Of a DNA stretch of 64,000 nucleotides, positions 58,764-64,000 are shown piece by piece. The number at the start of each line of letters is the position of its first letter. The first letter of the stretch is position 1. The DNA comes from Paulownia fortunei (lineage: Eukaryota > Streptophyta > Magnoliopsida > Lamiales > Paulowniaceae): assembly GCA_019321725.1 (NCBI GenBank), contig CM033122.1:14286274-14350273 (forward strand). Direction: 5' to 3'. The notes beneath the pieces were generated by a model. That model was not told the origin of the DNA and did no database searches. It saw nothing but the letters and a program-made list of their open reading frames with translations. A program made the position numbers and the translations under genes.

Positions 58764-60843
58764 GGCAATCGGGGTGGGGTATTCGGGCTCATCATCGCCG
58801 GAGACGTGGACGAATATAGATCATTCGCACCATCTCCAGGCTCATGTTCAAAGCTCGACTTCAGCAAATCTGCCTGACTGAATATGAAATCGAGCTACGA
58901 AAATTGAGGCTCCCCGTGGGACCGAAAATGCTGTTGGCAAGAAGTATCCTATGAAATACAACAATCAAGGTAATGCCAACATTATTGCTAATAAAGTTGT
59001 ACTTAGTGTAATTATTTTATTGAAAAAAAAAATATACTGTAGCTTCTAAATTAAAACCGCACCTGACCAACACGCCTCAGTACTAACATCCACCTCAACT
59101 ACATTCATTGCCACATGGTAATGTACACTAGGAATAATAGTACATTGAACAAAGAAGGTAATGAATGTACAAAGATTAGCATAAATATACAAAGATGGTA
59201 CCCAATATCAGTTTATTAAACAACATTCGAAACCTAATTAGGAACACATTTTCAGCTTACTCACTGACAAATTGAAGTGTTGAGTAACATAACAACCAAA
59301 TCTAGAAAACGAACAACAGATCGCTCAAATCATGAAGAAGGAAGGAAATGAGGGACACATACCCACACCAGTTTCGCACATATAACACGAAAACCCACAA
59401 GCTAAAAAGCATGACACAAAACCGATTCGTTGCAGATTCTACCTTTTGTAGGTTCCTGGCCGGCGACGACACTTCGTTCTCCTCGGAAGAAGAGCAACAA
59501 AAAATCACCGATCGTCAAAGGCTGTACGCTGGAAAGGCTACTGTGTGCAGTGTGTAAAGATGCAGTCCCACAGTGATAATGCACAATGAAAACATGAAAT
59601 GCAACCCTAAATCGTATTCAAGAAAAAAAAAAACAAAAAAAATCTGCACCAACAATAGGTAGTCACTTTAGGATGGGATGAGAGGTCTTAAAATATGCAG
59701 ACAAAACTGGAGAATGGGGAAAGCTTGAAGAATGGTTCAGCTCCTAGTGAGCTGAAGTGGTGTGTGCCGCAAGAGTTGTGCGGGTTGGGTTGAGTCGAGA
59801 AAAGAAACCGATTTGGGAATAAAAACCCTCGCAAATGCGACTATTGCCAAACAAAGCCTAAGACTTTCTCTCAACCTTTTATGTCATATATTATGATTTT
59901 ATTAGGACTGCTGGGTTTGGCTAAACCAAAAATTCATCCACTTAAAAAAAAAAATTAGACTCAAAATCCTCCCACCCCTCCCTAGATCCAAAACCCGGCG
60001 AGACTCGATGACTTGCTAAAAATAAATTTTTTATTTTTTTGACCTTCTATAATTATTTTTTTTTTGTAAGATAATTGAGTTTTGGCATTCTTGATTTAGT
60101 ATTGGTGATCAAAATATTAATTGATTTTGATTATATTTTTTTTCTAATTATTAAAGGTGATAATAACATTGATTTTTAAAAAATGAACATAAGTAAATTA
60201 TATGTTCTACTATTTTGGAATGTTGCATATAACCTTTCTACATATAGTTGCTTCAATTTTAATATAGTTTTTTCATAATACATATTTTTATTGGGTCTAT
60301 GTATATATATATATATGTGTATATATATATATAAGCCAATTGTAATATTTTCAAATTGAAGATAAGTCTAAAAATAATTTTAAAATAATTTTTGAGTTGA
60401 TCAATGTTCCATTATGCATAACCACTCAATTTAGAAATTAGAAATAAAAACTAATTAATAATTATAAAATATATTTTATATTAAATAATAATAATAATAC
60501 AAGACAGCTTTTGTGTGGATCCACTAAAACCCATTATCCTTCCTAAATTCAATTGAATTTAAAAAATTAAAATATGCATTCTTCCTGAAACCATTTAAAC
60601 TGAGTTTGGACCTACACCAATTAAAGAAAATTTATTACAGGTTTAAATTTGATCTCATCCTATTATCCTTAATTTTTTATGTCATCAATTCAACACAAAA
60701 AAAGTCTTGGTACAAAATTTCCTTCAACCTATTACAATAACTACTCGTGTTGTAATCTATCATTGAACAATAATGACCTCAAACTATGTGTCATGCATCT
60801 TCAATAACTTAATAAAAAAAAATTAATATAATCACTTCACTCA

Positions 60844-60846
<3 letters not shown>

Positions 60847-60877
<31 letters not shown>
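60847..60877. repeat. (CA)n microsatellite
   Basis: About 15 uninterrupted AC units. Confidence 0.95.
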
Positions 60878-60878
<1 letters not shown>

Positions 60879-62457
60879 CTTGAGCAGGCATTTAATTATG
60901 TTTAAGAATCGCACGGATGACGTGTATTACCAACTTAAAAAATGTATTATTAGCACTTTTTGCAAAATTATTTTTTCAGGATGCTTTTGTTTGTTGGCCT
61001 GATAATTACTGCAGCCGTGAGCTATATGAGTTTTATGGGTAGAATTCTGAGCATCCTTTTGATGAATGTTGATTATTGATTGATATTCCCGTGAAATAGT
61101 ATGCCATAATTATAATCAAAAGAAGAACAATGTACACTTTTGTTTGGTAAACCCTAAACACAGTCTGTTGGCAATATCTATTGCAGGAATAATGCAATTG
61201 ATACTCATATATAATAATAGTGTGAGTTTGAAATGAGTTTGTTAAAAATTGAGACATGTACTATCAAATTTTTTAAATATATAGACATGTTCGCTCCAGT
61301 TCTACTAGGATAAACTCGTTAAATCTGTTTTATAATTTTAAAAAAATTATAAAAAATTATAAAAAATAATACTACTATTTTTTTTAAAAATTATATTTAT
61401 TAAAAATAATATCAAATAAATACATATATAAATTATATAATAAATAAAAAAGTAAACGAGATGGGTTTAGGACGAATTTGAATTTAAATCCGTCTCATTA
61501 TCTTCCTTAAATGCTAGCTTAGTTTTGTTTTGGAAAAAGCACCAAGTTAACACTAGGACATATTAAATGTACTTTAGATTTCATTTTAATTTGTATTTTA
61601 TTTTATGTTTCATTTTAGAAATGCACAAAAAATGCATATGATCTAAAATTAAATGTATATCTAAGAAATAGCTTATGTAGTTGACATATAGGAGCAACTG
61701 TAGTATCACCAGCTTATTCCCTATTCAATTTTTTCAGAAAAATATGTATAGTTTCTAACATTGTTCTGTACATGTTATCCAAATATGAAACTTTATCTCC
61801 TCTTGTAAAATTAATACTTTTCAAAAGAAAATGCAATGTTTTACTGTCCATTCCTTGGTCATTCTAAGTAGACTTGATACAACACACTTAAGTCCACTAT
61901 TGGTCATTATATTATAAGAAGGGTATTTTTTACCATTCGTGACCTCATGATCCATTAATCTTGGATAGATCAAGAAATTTGTACCTGGTCCATCCGAAAA
62001 TTTGGCCAATCATTCGCCTTTTTATCGCCCCATTCGATTTGGTAAAATACACATTTTTTATGAGTAATATTAACTATTTAAATCAATCCAACTTCATTAT
62101 TACATTTGTTTCTTACTAAAATTAAAAGGAGTGGTGAAAAAGTAATGAGTCTCGCAGTGAGAGCATGAGAGCATCACTCTTTATGAATTAGGTAGAAAAA
62201 TAAAATAAAATTGTTCCACGTGGGAGCTTAGCTGATTTTTTAAAAAATGCTTTAAAAAAATAAAAATGGATATATTTAACCTCGAGTCAAAAGTCGCCCA
62301 AAGTAATGCACATGTTGCTTTGTGTGATATTCTCCTTCAATCTATATATATATATAAAGACTTGAGAATATATTAAATCACATAACATGTACTACAATTA
62401 GATGTACAGACAGAAATTGAGTGATCTCAAGAACTGCAAAACTACTCTGACTTAAAA

Positions 62458-62488
62458 TAATAATAGTAATAATAATAATAATAATAAC
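62458..62488. repeat. (AAT)n microsatellite
   Basis: About ten AAT/TAA units with one interruption (TAATAGTAAT). Confidence 0.9.
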
Positions 62489-64000
62489 TACTCTATGAAC
62501 AGATATAGTGTAAAAAAAAAAAAGTTTAGGACTTGTAATTTTATTGATCATAGATTTTTACAAGGGTCATGAATAATATTTTAAAACAAAAGTATTAATC
62601 CTAATACAAACAAGAACACTTAGGGACAATATTGAATGAGATCGTATTTTGAAACTTTTATGGATGGCCAACTCTTGCTCAGAAAGCTTTGTGGTAAAAT
62701 TAAGCCACTAAAAAATTAAGTTCCATCAAAAGTGCGACCATTTATTTATTTTTATAATAATTGTTTGTTGATAATTAATTATTATAAATTATTGATTGAT
62801 AATTGTTAACTCATTAATTGATATCCGAATACAATGATATTTAATTATTTTAGTGAATAAAAATTGCTCTATATTCCATTCTTTCCATCCTTTTACAAAA
62901 AAGGAAGCTATTGTATTGACTTTTATTGCTTCTTTTCATTTCCATCTTACATAATCATTTCATCCACTAAGATTCAATTGTTCGAGCTTTACATGTATTT
63001 TCAATCTTTAACACTCTTCCAATGAAACTGAGGCCTAGTTCGTCGTCTGGCTCTAAGATTATGAAGTCTTGTATTTAAATTCTATTAAAATTATAAGATT
63101 TTATCTATTTTCATTGATAGTTAATTGTTAATTGTTGATATCTAACTGTTAATGATTTGATAATTAATTATTTACAATTAATATTCCTAATATAATAATA
63201 TATGTAATTGCTTAAAAAAATAATCATATTAATAATTAATAGTGAATTATTATTGGAAACCATTATAATATATAATGATGTTAAACACAAGATGTCATGA
63301 AATGAAATATTAATAAATTATGTTTTTTAATGTATTAAAAGCAATTGATTTATGCGTCTTATGTCTATCATGTTCCTTGTTGTTGGTATATTTGATTTTT
63401 TCAATTCTTGATATTCAACATATATTAAGAATAAATGTTTTACAAACAAAGCAAAAGTTTATTGAACTCCCAATTCAATCGTTCTAACAAAATCGTAATT
63501 GGACTTAATTGTCCTTTAGATCACAAACTTTTAAGTTTTAGGTAATCTTTTGACAATTCACACATAGCAGAAAATAGTCACCAGTCCCCCCACCTTCCTT
63601 TCTTTTTTTCCCTGCCATCTTATTTTTACACTCTATTTTTCTTTTTTTTTTTTACTTGGCAATCACCAATATGCTAACCACTCTACTTATGGAATCTTAT
63701 AAACTTTTACATCTTATAAAATATTTTAAAAATTTATAAAATATTAAATTTTATTTTAAAAATAAATTATTAAAGTGTTTGGATAAAATAAGATTATGGA
63801 ACTTTTAAAATATTAGTAATGACAATTCTATAATTAAAACTATTAAAATTAAAGTATTTTATTCAAATAAGATATTATTTTTAAAAATAAGTTGAGATGG
63901 AAGTATTTTTAGTTTAATAACTTTTAAATAATTTTTTTTTATCTTATAAACTTTTTTTAAAAAAATTATCAAATATTTTTGATTGTTTATAAGCTATTAA

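Larger units (their letters stand above)
58764..64000. other. AT-rich intergenic region to the window end
   Basis: No supported gene. A moderately GC-rich patch at 59290-59880 contains short ORFs on both strands without recognisable domains; it could be a 5' region of the 58.6-kb ORF, but nothing proves that. Beyond 59.9 kb the DNA is highly AT-rich, with TA-rich runs (60300-60332), CA and AAT microsatellites, and many T/A homopolymers. Confidence 0.55.

Noticed and set aside
58639..58881. 80-codon + strand frame overlapping the 66-codon minus-strand ORF
   Set aside because: Gly/Ser/Ala-rich with an implausible layout; it is the antisense shadow of the GC-rich island. Neither is proven, but the minus frame is better.
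1..64000. tRNA, rRNA or snRNA genes
   Set aside because: I looked for cloverleaf boxes and conserved cores by eye and saw none; a covariance-model scan would be decisive and was not possible.

Overview
The window is nuclear DNA from a flowering plant, most likely a eudicot. The evidence is spliced genes with GT-AG introns, plant-type families (a secreted PA-domain subtilase and an arabinogalactan-type GT31 galactosyltransferase), a strongly AT-rich intergenic background, and nested LTR retrotransposons with plant-style tRNA primer sites. Nothing suggests a bacterial, organellar or viral origin. I cannot name the species.

Layout: (1) 1-359 is the end of a CACTA-type DNA transposon. (2) 3845-9468 is a small gene pair arranged tail to tail: an intronless RING-H2 ubiquitin ligase on the + strand, and a 10-exon subtilisin-like protease on the - strand whose whole reading frame (778 residues, full catalytic set) can be rebuilt from the sequence. 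(3) 9.6-17.9 kb is AT-rich intergenic DNA with several local duplications, including three diverged copies of a unit of about 430 bp and a decayed minisatellite at 15.0-15.75 kb. (4) 18-47 kb is a retrotransposon nest. An old Ty1/copia element (19413-43172) carries two separate insertions: a non-autonomous LTR element (20287-25955, TSD AGAGG) and a Ty3/gypsy-type element with three LTR copies (26695-39891, TSD ATTCA). The gypsy element is itself interrupted by a solo LTR of about 3.2 kb (29650-32840). A perfect 16-bp inverted repeat lies outside the whole nest (17951 and 47264). (5) 48666-54960 is an 11-exon GT31 beta-1,3-galactosyltransferase (408 residues, + strand), with a GC-AG intron and a 584-bp hAT MITE in its last intron. 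(6) 55-64 kb is AT-rich and mostly empty apart from microsatellites, one G-quadruplex-like run and a weak 66-codon single-membrane-segment ORF in a GC-rich island at 58.6-58.8 kb.

The three confident genes do not form a pathway. The subtilase would act in the secretory route or cell wall, the galactosyltransferase in the Golgi on arabinogalactan-type glycans, and the RING protein in ubiquitination. I found no tRNA, rRNA, CRISPR or biosynthetic cluster, and no clearly new biological system. The most unusual material is in the retrotransposon nest: its layering, the GC-rich tandem repeats inside a non-coding LTR element, the three-LTR gypsy element, and the distant inverted repeat that may bracket all of it.
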